DNA from: Phoronis australis | Lineage: Eukaryota > Phoronida > Phoronidae | Direction of reading: 5' to 3' | Length of the DNA: 29,342 nt | Assembly (NCBI GenBank): GCA_002633005.1 | Contig: NMRA01000021.1 | Coordinates: forward strand, 1,424,735 to 1,454,076 | Shown here: in pieces, positions 1 through 10,711 of the stretch | Numbering within the stretch: the stretch's first letter is position 1 | Layout of the letters: the number at the start of each line of letters is the position of its first letter | Translations under genes and position numbers: made by a program | Notes under the pieces: generated by a model | Seen by the model: only the letters and a program-made list of their open reading frames with translations | Database searches by the model: none | What the model was told of the DNA's origin: nothing

Positions 1-510
1 CTTTTTGCCCACTTCACCAAATGGGGGCTCATTTGAGCCTCCCGAGCCCCCCCCTGGGTGCGTGCATGAATCAATAGGGATTCATCTAGCGATTCTTGGC
101 CATCCAGAAGGATGGCTGAAAAAGGATGTCTAAGGACACAAAATGTCAGAGTACCTGATCTACACAATGATTTTCCAACTGAATATTACTGAGGCTTTGT
201 TAGCTACCTTATTTGGATAATGTCCTAAACAATGATTGTGGGATATTTACTTTACATAATTACTACAGGGGAGGAATCTGCAAACATGCTGCCATGTTTT
301 TGTTTGAAAGTGGCCCAGATGTGACTAGTAACAATTTACTGCTGTACCTAAGTCAGAAGGTTGTGCAATTCTTCAAAAAATCTCAAATAATTTTAGGAGG
401 TTATCTAGTCATAAATTGTGCAGTTAGCAGCTGGGAATATGACAGGAGTTGCGATATCTTGGGGAAACTTAGGGTCTTGATAATAATCCCAGAGTGTAAA
501 AACTTAGGTA
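1..510. other. left flank, no assignable gene
   Basis: An open frame runs on the + strand from 213 and crosses into the transposon at 511. Its first 95 or so codons (around GICKHAAMFLFESG) match nothing I recognise, and its end lies inside the inserted element, so it cannot be an intact gene. No splice signals or promoter stand out. The insertion at 511 separates this stretch from the 150-bp island at 1921-2072. Confidence 0.4.
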
Positions 511-1918
511 CCATATTCGCCGTAAAGCCGCCCATCCCCCTATAAGTGCCCCCTCCCACGTGTTTTCAGACTTTGCTGAAATAAGCGCCCAGTCCATGAA
601 CATGCGAACAATGACCTACCTACAGTCCTAAAACTCAGCTACAGTAACGTCTTCAATTTATCGAAAAATTTTTGCACGGGTCTTCTAGACCACCAGCGGC
701 ACTGCTACGTTTGTATTTAGCCGTGACTTTACACTTCAAAGTAACGCAGCGCTTCAAAAAGATTGCAACAGGGTTGCTACACTCTCGCGACGACCGTGTC
801 CCACTATGGTCTGACCTTTCAGTAGACACATCGACTGTCTCATGAATAAAAATAACTCGGTGTTAAACGCACATGGCCAGGAAGGGTGCGCTACATACAT
901 GAACCTGTCATCAAAGACATTAGTCGGGAACTATCCATTCATGAAACGGGTAGCATAGCATCGGGACGAAATGAATATTGGCACTAATTTCTGACAATTT
1001 CTAATACTATAAAACATGTTTGCGTTATTTTTGAGATGGATTGTTTGATTAACCATAATTGGTGTTTTTAAGCGGAATATCCAATAAAATGACAACTGAC
1101 AGTGAATGCTTATACACCCTTACACCGAAAAATAACTGTCAGATAGTTACGTACGCATCCAGCTACACAGCGACTAATATGGGCCTTTCCGAGACAAATG
1201 TCGAACATTTTTAGCTCGAGACCGGCAAGTGCTGAATGAAACACGCTCTGGTTTAGGCCTACTGCTTGTGCAAATTTCTTTAGACACAATGCAAATCTAG
1301 CTCAAGTTAGATTGCGTGGCTCTGGCCAAAAGACGGTCTCTGCTTTGGCAAATGAACTCAGGTGACAGGCACGCGCTCGCTTACTCTCAGACGAACTTCA
1401 AAACAAACGTCACGTAACAGTAGCGTGTGTTCGTCCAGACATTTTTCTCGCCTTGTTGCCAATCATACATGTAGATGGCACGATGTTGCACAGATTTGTA
1501 CTTAAACCTGCTGTTAATCCAGACTCCACGGGAACTTAAAAAATCTTAGAGACGCTACTTTTAAAAGATTTCAGGTAATTTGCTTGAGTCAAAACCATTT
1601 GTATTCAAGCAATGAAGTCGCCATATCAAAGACGGCGATTTCGAGGCAGTCAGTCGGCGAGTTTTCGCCCTGGGATTTCAGCACAATTTTCTGTAAAATG
1701 ATCGTAATTTAGCAGCAAAGTTTGATAGCAATGCACCACAGTTTTGTTGAAAGTCTTTCATAGATTACATATACGCCACAGAGTGTAAATTTGATGAATC
1801 TTAGCTTCCGATTTCACCCGTTTCGGAGACCGGGTTGCAACCGCCTTGGGTTATAATAAGCGCCCCCCCCGAATCGAACTTTTCTAAGCGCCCTGGGCGG
1901 TAATTACGGCGAATATGG
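511..1918. mobile_element. non-autonomous TIR transposon, TA target duplication
   Basis: The ends are a perfect 15-bp inverted repeat: CCATATTCGCCGTAA at 511-525 and its reverse complement at 1904-1918. Weaker similarity (CCGCCCA) continues inward. TA dinucleotides flank both ends (509-510, 1919-1920), as expected for TA-inserting families such as Tc1/mariner. Motifs of the AATAAGCGCCC type occur near both ends (about 583-593 and 1855-1866) in the same orientation, although the termini are inverted. No transposase frame is visible in the 1408-bp body, so it is probably a large MITE-like element. The superfamily is inferred only from the TA duplication. Confidence 0.75.
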
Positions 1919-1920
1919 TA

Positions 1921-2072
1921 ACCACAGTCGACACTGCTGTTTATAACTCCTTTTGCCAAGCATTGTCCATGAGGTCATAAGTTGTCTCTTTAGTAACGTA
2001 ACACAGTCGAGGGCAGGGGAATCCCTGCACATTTTGTAGTGATGGCACAGCTTGAACTTTAAATGTTATATA
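1921..2072. other. short non-element island between two transposons
   Basis: These 150 bp of apparently host sequence separate the elements ending at 1918 and starting at 2075. I see no coding frame or motif in them. Confidence 0.5.
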
Positions 2073-2099
2073 TACCGTAAACATTTGGGTTAACGCCCT

Positions 2100-2246
2100 G
2101 GGCGGTTAAATTGACAAACCCAAAAAATGGGGGGTGGGCGGTTAACCAGACATGGGCGCTTAAACGTGAAACTTCAAAAAATCCACAGTGGGCGGTTAAC
2201 CGAACATGGGCGCTTATTACGACAGACAAGCGCCCTGGGCGGTTAA
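2100..2246 (+). repeat. left subterminal array of GGGCGGTTAA/GGGCGCTTAA
   Basis: Copies start near 2100, 2136, 2154, 2190, 2208 and 2237. GGCGG and GGCGC versions roughly alternate. The start of the array, TTAACGCCC followed by TGGGCGGTTAA, is itself nearly palindromic. Such arrays are often transposase-binding sites in DNA transposons; that role here is inference. Confidence 0.8.
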
Positions 2247-3689
2247 TCTTACCTCGTGATCTAAGTACCCACACCACACACGTAGTCGTAGGCCTACCCG
2301 GAACGCGTAGCACTTTTCAAAGAGCGTTATCGTCACGTCGCCACATGACGGGAAAAATGTCATAACAGCGGATGATTCTAACAAAGGTTATCATGCCCTC
2401 AGATTAGTTATTCACTATTAAATTTACAGAATTGCTGAGTAATAGCCCCGTGCCGTCCTGCGGTCTTGTTATTTAGCCCTGTAGTGTAGAGTGCAGACGA
2501 CCAGTGACCACGCAGCCTCTACTTGGATTGCAACTATTTCATCTTGCTAAAGTGCGCACGTGTAAGCTTCACGTGTTGTAGAGGTCACAGCAGACATCAG
2601 ATTTATGGTTACAGTCTCGTACTAGCTGCCAAGTTCATAGTCAGAGAGCAGTTTTAAAATTGGTTGTAATAAAAGTTTGAAAACCTTAATTCAGATGTTT
2701 TTGTGTTTGGGATGTTTGTAGTCAACACTCCATGACTCAATGACATTTTCAGCATATGGTTCTGTGGCTTGCTCTTTTATCTCGACTGCCCGGCATTGCT
2801 CACTTGCCGCTGTGCCAAACATGCTCGGCAAAGAAGTAGGCTCAAGACAAGAATCGGGGTTAAGCGGCCGTGTGCCACTCGTCAATCAAGAATAAAATTT
2901 CGAGCCACAGCGGCATAAATATGTGATAAAACGCTACAAAACAGCGATGTTTCAATTCATAAACGATCACCTTACCAAACTTTGTGGTGGAAAAACATTT
3001 ATTTTTCATGCAAGATGTCCAGATTATCCTATTTATATCACTAACCATATCGCACTGCGGCACTGTTCGGTCCCGTTGTTAGCGCGCAATGTCTCAGTCG
3101 GCTGACAATCGTGACTTGGAAATGCCGTCAAGTAATATAACGACCTCTTTCGATATGCATCTCGTTTTTTATGGCCAAAGATAGCAGCGGGATTCAGCAC
3201 GCGCGTAGGGCCTACGTGCGAGTCACCTGTCAATCACATGTTGGTGTCAAGGTAACATGCACTCCAAAGTGTGGGAACTTGCGCGCGCACCACTACAAAG
3301 TCACACATCAAAAGAGAATAGCGACAATCCTAAGTAACAGAAACGGGCGTGACTGTTTACTTTTAACCAGTGTCTGGCCTGATTTTTTCGAATATATGTT
3401 TTATCAAGTGCACTGTAGACGAAAACTCAGCGCCGCAGACAAAGTAGCTGAAAGCGGAGGTTTTGACGCCAGCGGCGTTCTTAAACTTTGCAAACATGGG
3501 AAGAAAATAAAGTGACAAAAACGTTCAAGTATTACATTTTGAAGTGAGTCCATGACTCAAGACAATAACTCGTTACTTGTATAATTGCAATTCACATTGC
3601 TAAACCACCGTCTCGGAGGCCCGGTGTCTTTGCGCTCATTGTGATCATCGATCTTTTTCTAAAAGTCGGGGAATCGCGCGTTTCCTTAG

Positions 3690-3850
3690 CACTGGGCGCT
3701 AAATTTTCATTCTTTAAAAGTCGGGGATGTGCGCTTAACCGAGAGGTGGGCGCTTAACTGGAAATCTTCAAAAATCACAGGGGGGCGCTTAACCGAGCAG
3801 TAGGCGGTTAAATCGAAAATCCACCTAAAGTAGGGGGTGGGCGGTTAACT
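3690..3850 (+). repeat. right subterminal array of GGGCGCTTAA/GGGCGGTTAA
   Basis: About six copies occur near 3693, 3729, 3746, 3782, 3801 and 3838, some with one change. They read in the same direction as the left array, so the subterminal arrays are direct repeats inside an inverted-repeat element. Confidence 0.75.
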
Positions 3851-3986
3851 GAGCATGGGCCTTAACCCGAACGTTTACGGTAGATTGTCAAATACTTTAT
3901 GACCATGTTGCCCTGTGTGATTGTCAAAAATTACACATTTTGGGGATGACCCAGGAATTCCCTGTTCATGTTTAGCAGCTAATTAG

Positions 3987-4220
3987 GTGAGCTCTAGAAG
4001 TGATGGTCTCCAGGATTACAATATAGTAAAACTTCTCCCTTGTGGACAGTCTGTAAAATTTCGGACAGCAAAATTCAAGCCAGAATTGAATTTTCTTGAT
4101 TCTGAAGATTGGGACCTGAGTGATTTTGGCTGTCATCTTATTTCTCAAATAGCAGACCCAGCAGAAGTTCATAAAATAGCTGCAGAAGCAATATTCTTGT
4201 GGGTAGCCATAATTGAGTGA
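3987..4220 (+). CDS. possible orphan coding fragment, unidentified
   Basis: An open frame of 77 codons has fairly protein-like composition; its middle reads NFLDSEDWDLSDFGCHLISQ and its later part IADPAEVHKIAAEAIFLW. An AG acceptor-like site (tctccag) precedes the codons for DYNIVK, and a weak GTAGCC donor-like site follows TTCTTGTGG near 4200. I recognise no family. It starts just after the transposon ending at 3880 and has no visible partner exon. It may be an exon of an unknown gene, a fossil of a captured gene, or chance. Confidence 0.22.
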   Translation: MSSRSDGLQDYNIVKLLPCGQSVKFRTAKFKPELNFLDSEDWDLSDFGCHLISQIADPAEVHKIAAEAIFLWVAIIE

Positions 4221-5034
4221 CTGTTAGTCGTTGGTTTTAATTTTTGAATTTGGGTTGGTCGGTATTGCCAATTATGAAATTTGGTAAAACTCCAACCTGA
4301 AGCAAATTTTACAAACCATGACCATAGACTTGAAGTTTCTTAATATATTGTGGAGAAATTTGACAAAATAGAATTTTACTTGTTGGTCATATTGTGAGCT
4401 AATTAAGTGAAGATTTTGCGTTACTGTAAATTGTCATCAATTGAAGGCCCAAAGTTATGGAGAAATTATATTTTCCCATTTCTTCATAAACGATTAATGA
4501 CATCAAAGTACTGCTTTACTATTTTGAAGTTCTCTAAAGCGGGCATTTGTAACAACGTCAAAAGCTTGAAAATTAAAAAGGGAATTCCAACAACTGTTTT
4601 TGTCTGAAATTGGTGAGATCATTGCTGTAAACTAATGTGGCTAAATGTAGTCAGTTCCAACTGGCAGGCTTAAACCAATCAGACATTTGCATTTTTACTA
4701 CAAGAAGTATTGCCGAAATCAGTTTCAGTTTTTGACATTGTAGATTTTTTCCTAGGTTATTGTCTTCCTACCATTCCAAACAAAATGTTAGTTTCATTGG
4801 TGTACACCAAGGTGTGACTTCAAATTCTTTATTTGGGGCTTATTGCAACAGTGTCAAACTTGTAGAAATGCATGCATTTACATTACAAAGCACTGGGGAC
4901 CTCATCCATCAAGTTCCGTAGATGCAAAAATAAATGGTGATACGTCACAAACTCTTGCATGATCTTGTGTTTTCATAAGGTTCTCACGTCTGCAGAATAC
5001 ACCTGATGCTCTTGGTCCATTCATATTTGATAAC
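4221..5034. other. AT-rich non-coding stretch
   Basis: Low-GC DNA with only short spurious frames (for example one at 4407-4607). I see no convincing splice sites, repeats or RNA genes. Confidence 0.5.
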
Positions 5035-5040
5035 CGTAAG

Positions 5041-7010
5041 CAGGGATATACCCACGTTTCAAAACCGGGGCTTCACTCACCAGCTGGGCGAGTGAGCCAG
5101 AAAATCTACTCGCCCAGCCCAAAGTTCTGTCGCCCGGCCATTTCGCTTCGGTCAGCACAAACTCACTGCCAGCGTCTATAAAAAAGATTATTTCATGCAT
5201 TGATATCACCATCTATTAGATCTCGTATCATTTTTAGAAAATGCAGAACTTCCACCAAGAAACTGTCAATGTCGAGGAATTCCCAGCAACGCAAGACATA
5301 GCCTTGGTGCAAAGCTTTATACTAATAAACAGCTATGCGTCGATGTGGGTAAAAGATTGACCAAATGAAATCTGACATAAAATTAGTGTAATTAAAAACT
5401 ACACTCTTCCTTGAGTACACAAAATTATTTATCGTTGTTGGAATAATTGGCGTTCTACCATTATTCTGCTGCTAAAATTGCGGCACTTAATTTTTGCGTC
5501 GGCTCTCTGCGGCACCATGGGATATTGCGCCACCCATTGGCCGATTCTTCAATCAACCGCCGTTCTTTCACGAGTTTGCATACACCTCACTACAAATTGT
5601 CGCAATTGGTTTCACTTCATCATAAGTTTTTAATAATTTAATAACAGCAAGTCAAATTTCAGAACAAATTTGCTGTCATCTTCTCCTGAGAGATGTCGTA
5701 AAACTTAAGGAAATGGCTCGTGCGCGTGTCACAAACGTACTGTTTTCAAAACGACAACATACTTTTCTTTGTTACAAAAGGCGGAGAACGACCCAAGGAA
5801 ATGATGTTTATTATATTATTCTTCACTTAAACGACTGCAACGGGCAAGCTAAGTGGCGGTTGACTCCTAGATTTTGCATGCACCCCCAGCTGGTCTTTAG
5901 CTGTAGATGTTGACACTTAAGTTTCACAGCGAGGTGACGAGCAGAACGACCCCGTGCTGTATGCAATTTCTAGGACTGTCGGAGCTCAACACAGTGGTAC
6001 GTAACTCTACTTTGACAATAGTCTTCCTACAGCTAGCTGGCTCAGGCTACGCAATATGATACGTCATTCAATACAGTAATTACGTTTTAATCAAAATTGC
6101 ACGGCGTCTTCTTTGTCTTGAAACCAGGTCCACCCTTTCTGCCTATCAGATTCAAAATCTTGCCTTGTATTGTTCTCTTCATAATCTGCTGCAGTTTGCT
6201 TAGAAGGAGGACTGACTCCCTCTAAAAACGCCACATTGTTATGCTTGACAAATGGAAATGAGAACACCCAAGACAATAGCATATGCACCAGTCGTGCACA
6301 AGTCAACGTGTATCACGATTCTGCCTTGTGCGTGGACTAGAACACAAACGCTGTGCTGTACTGCTAAGTCATTTGGCTGGACCACAATATGGAAAAAGCC
6401 TAAAGTTTGTACACATGGAAGTCTCTTAGCCACACCAAATAGACTGTATGTGGATCTAGCTATAGATTGTGATGTTTTATTTTGCTAATAATGATAATAA
6501 GGACAACCATTTTAATTTATATGTGTTTTCAATGTTGTTATTTATAAAATAATCTTGGCTAAAATTACACTGTACAATAAGAAGTCAGTTCCATGAAATG
6601 TGGTATTTCACTTGCTGTGAGCACATGGACCGGTCTTCCGCCTTTCCTCCCTTTTTCTTGGTTTCACACTAGTCCACATTTGTACAGGACCCACCACATG
6701 TCGCACTTATTGTGACCTTTTATCTAGACGAACCACATAACGGTTAACATCTACTAACTCGGTAGGAGCGCCCTGTGCTGATGTTTTTTACTGCCAAAGT
6801 ATCGACATGCGGACCAAAGTCAACCTTTAATTCATGATAGAAACAGCACAAGGAGGAGAAAATTTATTCATTTTCATCTGGAAAACGATAGAGTGCTCTT
6901 ACGCTCTGAAAATTTGCTTGCCACGTGGATGACCGGCAAGTGAACTTGTACTCGCCCAGCACCGTTTTTGCTCACATTGATGACTGGGCAAGTGGCTTAG
7001 TATAACCTTG
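5041..7010. mobile_element. hAT-like non-autonomous transposon, copy A
   Basis: The left end is CAGGGATATAC (5041-5051) and the right end GTATAACCTTG (7000-7010), which fits the CAGGG...CCCTG termini of hAT elements. A perfect 6-bp direct repeat CGTAAG abuts both ends (5035-5040 and 7011-7016). Typical hAT duplications are 8 bp, so this length is unusual. Subterminal CTGGGCGAGTG/ACTCGCCCAG motifs recur at both ends. The first 370 bp and last 415 bp match the element at 14041-15564; the middle (about 5413-6594) does not. I see no transposase in the interior. Confidence 0.8.
6091..6243 (-). CDS. possible terminal exon inside hAT-like element
   Basis: On the minus strand a pyrimidine-rich tract ending in TTTGTCAAG precedes 51 in-frame codons that finish with TGA at 6091-6093. 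The peptide begins HNNVAFLEGVSPPSK and ends GWTWFQDKEDAVQF; it is acidic and polar with two close tryptophans, like a protein C terminus. I do not recognise the family. It lies in the part of copy A that has no counterpart in the related element at 14041-15564, so it could be captured host or donor sequence. No polyadenylation signal is evident just downstream. It could also be chance. Confidence 0.25.
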   Translation of the reverse strand, partial: HNNVAFLEGVSPPSKQTAADYEENNTRQDFESDRQKGWTWFQDKEDAVQF

Positions 7011-7016
7011 CGTAAG

Positions 7017-7820
7017 GGACATTTCTTCATAAGCCATCTATGGGACACTGAGTCGACCATTAATGATGCCGATTTTTCATTGCTCTTTCTGAAATGTGTT
7101 TTGTAAGTCAGGTTGTACACCACTAGGTGTGGTGTTTCAGGTGTTTAAATTCACTGTTGGAATAGAAAACACCTGCGTAAATGATACCTATCAATCACTC
7201 ATGATGTCAAGTTCAAATAGAATTTCAAGCATTGGGATTATTTTCTATTTTAATACAAAATTTCCAATTCCAAAGGACTTTCAGTTCGCTCTAGTTCCCT
7301 TCAAAACTGTGGTATGGAGGCAATATGCACTATTTCTGTAATCTACTTACGTGTAACCTCTTACATTGGTAGGTCATATTTCAGTGGTCATTTCATCTAG
7401 GAACAGCCAAACACACAAAGACAGATGTAGAAATGACTGGATACACAAATGTAGATGGGCTAGTAGTCGGTAGGCCAGAATTTGTAGGGCCTCTAGAAAA
7501 TGATTTTTGTGAGTACTTTAGGGGGGCAATTTTATTTTGGTGTTTTTTAATTCATTTATTAGAGTGTTTTCAAAATCTAAAAAGTTCCCACATATAAAGT
7601 TACACATTTTTGAGAAATTTGAGTTTGAAGTTACCTAATAATCACCAAAGAGCTTAGTAAACTTATATCTGTAAACACAACAGTTTTGGTGACTTTTTTG
7701 TAAAACAAGTAACATGGTCCCATCAGTGCCATTGTATTGAACAATATTACACTCACATTACATGTTTTACTATTGTAGATTAATTGTAAACAGTGAAATT
7801 TGAAAAATGTAAAGAGACAC
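7017..7820. other. non-coding spacer between hAT-like elements
   Basis: AT-rich DNA with short frames on both strands (for example 7096-7341 + and 7631-7873 -) that lack recognisable domains or paired splice sites. Confidence 0.45.
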
Positions 7821-7826
7821 CTAGTG

Positions 7827-8320
7827 CAGGGCTTGGAATTTTCCGCGGAAACGCGGATTTCCGCTTTTTTCAAATGTTCTGTCCGCGCATGTTATTATAT
7901 TTCCGCGTAAAAAAATCGGATGTGATGTAAAATTTCCGCAGCAAATTCCTTTCTTACCGCGGTGTTGCAGACGACGTTCACCTCGAAAAGCGGAAGTTGC
8001 TCTTTATGTTTCGGAGGAACGTAAATTGTCAACATTGCCGGGGTATCTGGGATAGCGTGGTGGGATTTTCAATGGCGTCTCGTGTTATTGTAAACTGCGG
8101 CGACAAATACTACAGCTCTGCAGCCAAAAATGTGTGGGTTGGGAGTGGACGGACGAGCTAAAAGGACGCAGACGCATGCTGGTGATAAAGGTTTTTTTTA
8201 GTCCTCCGGATTTTTTTTGTCAGGGAAAGGTTCTCATCGACCATTTCAAGGCTGGGTAGCGCGCATGATTTGGGCCATAAAAGTTTCCGCGTTTTTTGTC
8301 ATTGGTCATTCCAAGGCCTG
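7827..8320. mobile_element. 494-bp hAT-like MITE
   Basis: The left end CAGGGCTTGGAAT (7827-7839) and right end ATTCCAAGGCCTG (8308-8320) form a 13-bp inverted repeat with one mismatch. A perfect 6-bp direct repeat CTAGTG abuts both ends (7821-7826, 8321-8326). TTTCCGCG-type motifs are repeated inside both ends (about 7840-7940 and 8284-8294), giving a local CpG island. There is no coding capacity. The end sequence differs from the elements at 5041 and 14041, so it is a distinct family with the same terminal style and duplication length. Confidence 0.82.
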
Positions 8321-8701
8321 CTAGTGGCAAAAATGCAAACTAAGTCTGAATGTTACTAGGAAGTTATTCTGGCATTGTCTGGCAACAAAAATAACTCAAA
8401 ACACTTGAGACTGGGCAAAATTTGTGCCTCAATGACTAAAACATTGACTAATGTTGTAAAATACAACTTGTTTGCATAATACACCAGAAATACGTTATAA
8501 TACAAAAACAATATAGTTAAATGATCTCTGTGAATGTGCACACAGACTGTATGAAAATAGTAGATTATTCTGACAGCGTTTATCAAGCAGTATGAGACAA
8601 ATACATGACAATGATCAAAGTATGTACTTTCTATGACTTAATCAACAAATAAAATTAACTTTTTAATACAAAAAAACGAAATAACGGGGTTGGAGGTCTA
8701 T

Positions 8702-9019
8702 TTAGGGTTGACTTGTCAAAGAACTATCCAATGTTATGCAGTCAGTGTTGCTGATGTTACTACAGTTGTCACAGCTGCACATTTCTGTACAGTTTGACCC
8801 AGCATTTCAGCACAAACTCAGTTTCCCAGCACACATGTTCTTTTTGCACTTGCAGCGTTCATCGTTTAGTACTGTCAATGGAGATGCGGGCATTGCCATA
8901 CATTTTAACTGCAAAGCTCCAATTAGAGAGGGTACAGCACTGCACACTGGTGATTGGCCAGCAGGCAATAAAGGGTCAAACATTAAGTCCTTGCTTGGAG
9001 GCGGGCAGGATTTGGGCAA
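8702..9019 (-). pseudogene. broken CXC (tesmin/TSO1-like) cysteine-rich C-terminal domain
   Basis: The minus frame opens with SCPPPSKDLMFDPLLPAGQS and reaches a cysteine cluster, CKCKKNMCAGKLSLC, then a TGA stop at 8807-8809. The same frame continues past the stop with NCTEMCSCDNCSN and a few more residues to a TAA at 8702-8704. The spacing of CxC, CTEMCxCxxC and CSN resembles the cysteine-rich CXC-type tail in some animal transposon-related or uncharacterised proteins. The stop at the position of an expected cysteine context shows decay. It probably belongs with the minus-strand frame at 9092-9361. Calling it tesmin/TSO1-like rests on motif spacing only. Confidence 0.5.
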
Positions 9020-9091
9020 AAGTTTGATTCAAAATATGTTATAATGGACTGTGTTAATTAGAGTCAGCAAGTGAATTATTGAACACCAGCC

Positions 9092-9361
9092 TCAATTCCC
9101 TGTCATATCTCTTAGTCGAGAACAAACTACAACAGTGAGTAGCTTCAACAGTCGTTTCTTAAGATTGCCTGTCCAAATAACTTCATGCACACCAGCTTTC
9201 TGAAGAACAGCTTTAAAGTCTTGCTTTAGTTTTGAAAGGCAAATGACATATCCATGTGTTAGAAGCTTTGATTCAATGAACTCCGAACAAAACTGTAGAA
9301 AAACATCTCTGAAAACTGTGGATTCATCACTCTTCACAATCGTTGTCTTTCTATTTTTCAT
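9092..9361 (-). pseudogene. minus-strand ORF fragment, likely same gene as the CXC tail
   Basis: An 89-codon frame contains a plausible helical domain around FRDVFLQFCSEFIESK, then LKQDFKAVLQKAG and LKKRLLKLL. This layout, a helical stretch shortly before a cysteine-rich tail, resembles uncharacterised repeat-associated proteins of marine invertebrates as I remember them. It ends in a stop 73 bp before the CXC frame, and a MITE lies just upstream at 9401-9648, so the gene appears broken. It has no introns or paired splice sites that I can support. Confidence 0.4.
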
Positions 9362-9400
9362 AGCCTGATGATTTGTGGTACTTGGCTTCTAAGACACAAG

Positions 9401-9648
9401 GGGCCCGTTCCAAGAAACTGACTTAAGTTCATTATTGACTTAAGTCTAAGATTTGTCTTAACTTCCAAACTTTGAAACTTCCATATCTGGTAAATTCATC
9501 AAAATTAAGCCAAAACGTACATCAAACATTTAAATCAAGCTTAACATCTCTTTCTTGAAATAATTTTGAGACAAATTGAACTTTTATTTTAAAAGTTAGT
9601 AAGATTTAGGAATTGTGTTAGCTAAGTCAGTTTTGTTGGAACGGGCCC
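9401..9648. mobile_element. 248-bp MITE with GGGCCCGTTCC ends (PIF/Harbinger-like)
   Basis: The left end GGGCCCGTTCCAAGAAACTG and right end CAGTTTTGTTGGAACGGGCCC mirror each other over about 25 bp with small differences, extending into CTGACTTA/TAAGTCAG. The trinucleotide AAG lies directly outside both ends (9398-9400, 9649-9651), a 3-bp duplication as in PIF/Harbinger elements. The interior is AT-rich and non-coding. GGGCCCGTT termini are common in that superfamily, but assignment from the ends alone is tentative. Confidence 0.75.
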
Positions 9649-9651
9649 AAG

Positions 9652-10588
9652 GTCTTTGTCTTTGAATTTCATTTGCATATTCAGAGCTCTGGACTGAGCT
9701 GTTGCTTGCGATACAAGTCCAACTGAAAAAAAACCCGAACTGTTAATACTAATTTAACATTCAACTATGAGTGAGTTGGCATGCAACTTTTTCAGATGGA
9801 CTTATCAGGAACTGATCCACCACCAGCCTAACAAATTTACATGCCATCTGATCTGTCGCCTAAAAATGTTGATCGTCTAATAATTAGATTAGTTGATGCA
9901 ACTGAAAATACATCAGCTGATATGGCAGTGCACTGATTGAAATTAAATTTTTTAAATCAGATGCTCAAACCATAGTCAATCAATTTACACTTAAGGTAAT
10001 CGACATTTGACGAAATGGACAGTGGCTTCCATCGTCCTCAAATTACGACGGTGACGATGGCCTTTTAGGCACTTTAATTTAATTATCAGTGCAGCTACCT
10101 AAGTAATTAATGTTTACAAAAACTTGAGAATATGTTCCCCCTATCCCAGGTCTACGGCAGGGGATGACGGCCACTTGGGCATGTTGTTTGCAACCATCTA
10201 CTCCATTTAACTTTCTCAAAAAAATTTGACTTAAAGTGCTTGAAAATCACACCCACTGTATAACGCCATATGATTATCCCTTAGCGCAAGCAGTGTCGAT
10301 GTGGCAACTGAACAATTGAGTGTTCAAAAAACAGGATTGCAGGAGTATTTGTTTAAACTGGGAACATTAACGACCTCCTCAGAGGCATATCTCTACGCGG
10401 AACTTGTAAACTTATAGGAACATAATTTGCCGAAAAGCATCCGGCATATGGAGTACCTATGGTATGATCACCGTCTGTACTGGGTGAGCGGTATTGTCTA
10501 AGGCCTAGGCAGCCAAGGGGCTGAACAAGTTAGTAAAAAAACAACTGGTGGTAATACTGAAACACACATGGAAAACACCAAGATGTAC
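9652..10588. other. non-coding stretch
   Basis: No gene is visible. There is a short inverted repeat, CCATCGTC at 10029-10036 and GACGATGG at 10053-10060, that could fold as a small stem. Otherwise it is low-complexity AT-rich DNA. Confidence 0.4.
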
Positions 10589-10618
10589 CTTTCAAAAACA
10601 CGTACCTGTTTTTGAAAG
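10589..10618. repeat. perfect 12-bp stem, 6-nt loop hairpin
   Basis: CTTTCAAAAACA (10589-10600) and TGTTTTTGAAAG (10607-10618) are exact reverse complements around CGTACC. It may be the core of a small decayed palindromic element. No terminator or RNA role can be supported in this context. Confidence 0.7.
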
Positions 10619-10711
10619 CTATACTTCTTTCTCTTTCTTGAAATATGGTCCATAATATACTTTTCCTGCTAACAAATGATGCACTCATGTTTCAGAATGT
10701 TCCTATCTTGT

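Larger units (their letters stand above)
2075..3880. mobile_element. 1.8-kb TIR transposon with subterminal GGGCGSTTAA arrays
   Basis: The left end CCGTAAACATTTGGGTTAA (2075-2093) pairs with the right end, whose reverse complement is CCGTAAACGTTCGGGTTAA. Only two positions of 19 differ, and both are CpG to TpG/CpA-type changes. TA flanks both sides (2073-2074, 3881-3882). Each subterminal region carries about six copies of GGGCGGTTAA or GGGCGCTTAA. The interior (about 2260-3680) is richer in CpG and has short frames on both strands (for example 3171-3515 +), none recognisable as a transposase. It shares motif style with the element at 511-1918, so the two are probably related families. Confidence 0.8.

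Noticed and set aside
3171-3515. 114-codon + frame inside the 2075-3880 element, considered as transposase
   Set aside because: No recognisable catalytic triad, HTH or zinc-finger pattern; it lies in CpG-rich element DNA and composition looks random.
8736-9044. 102-codon + frame opposite the CXC pseudogene
   Set aside because: The antisense strand carries the patterned cysteine motif, so the + frame is a shadow.
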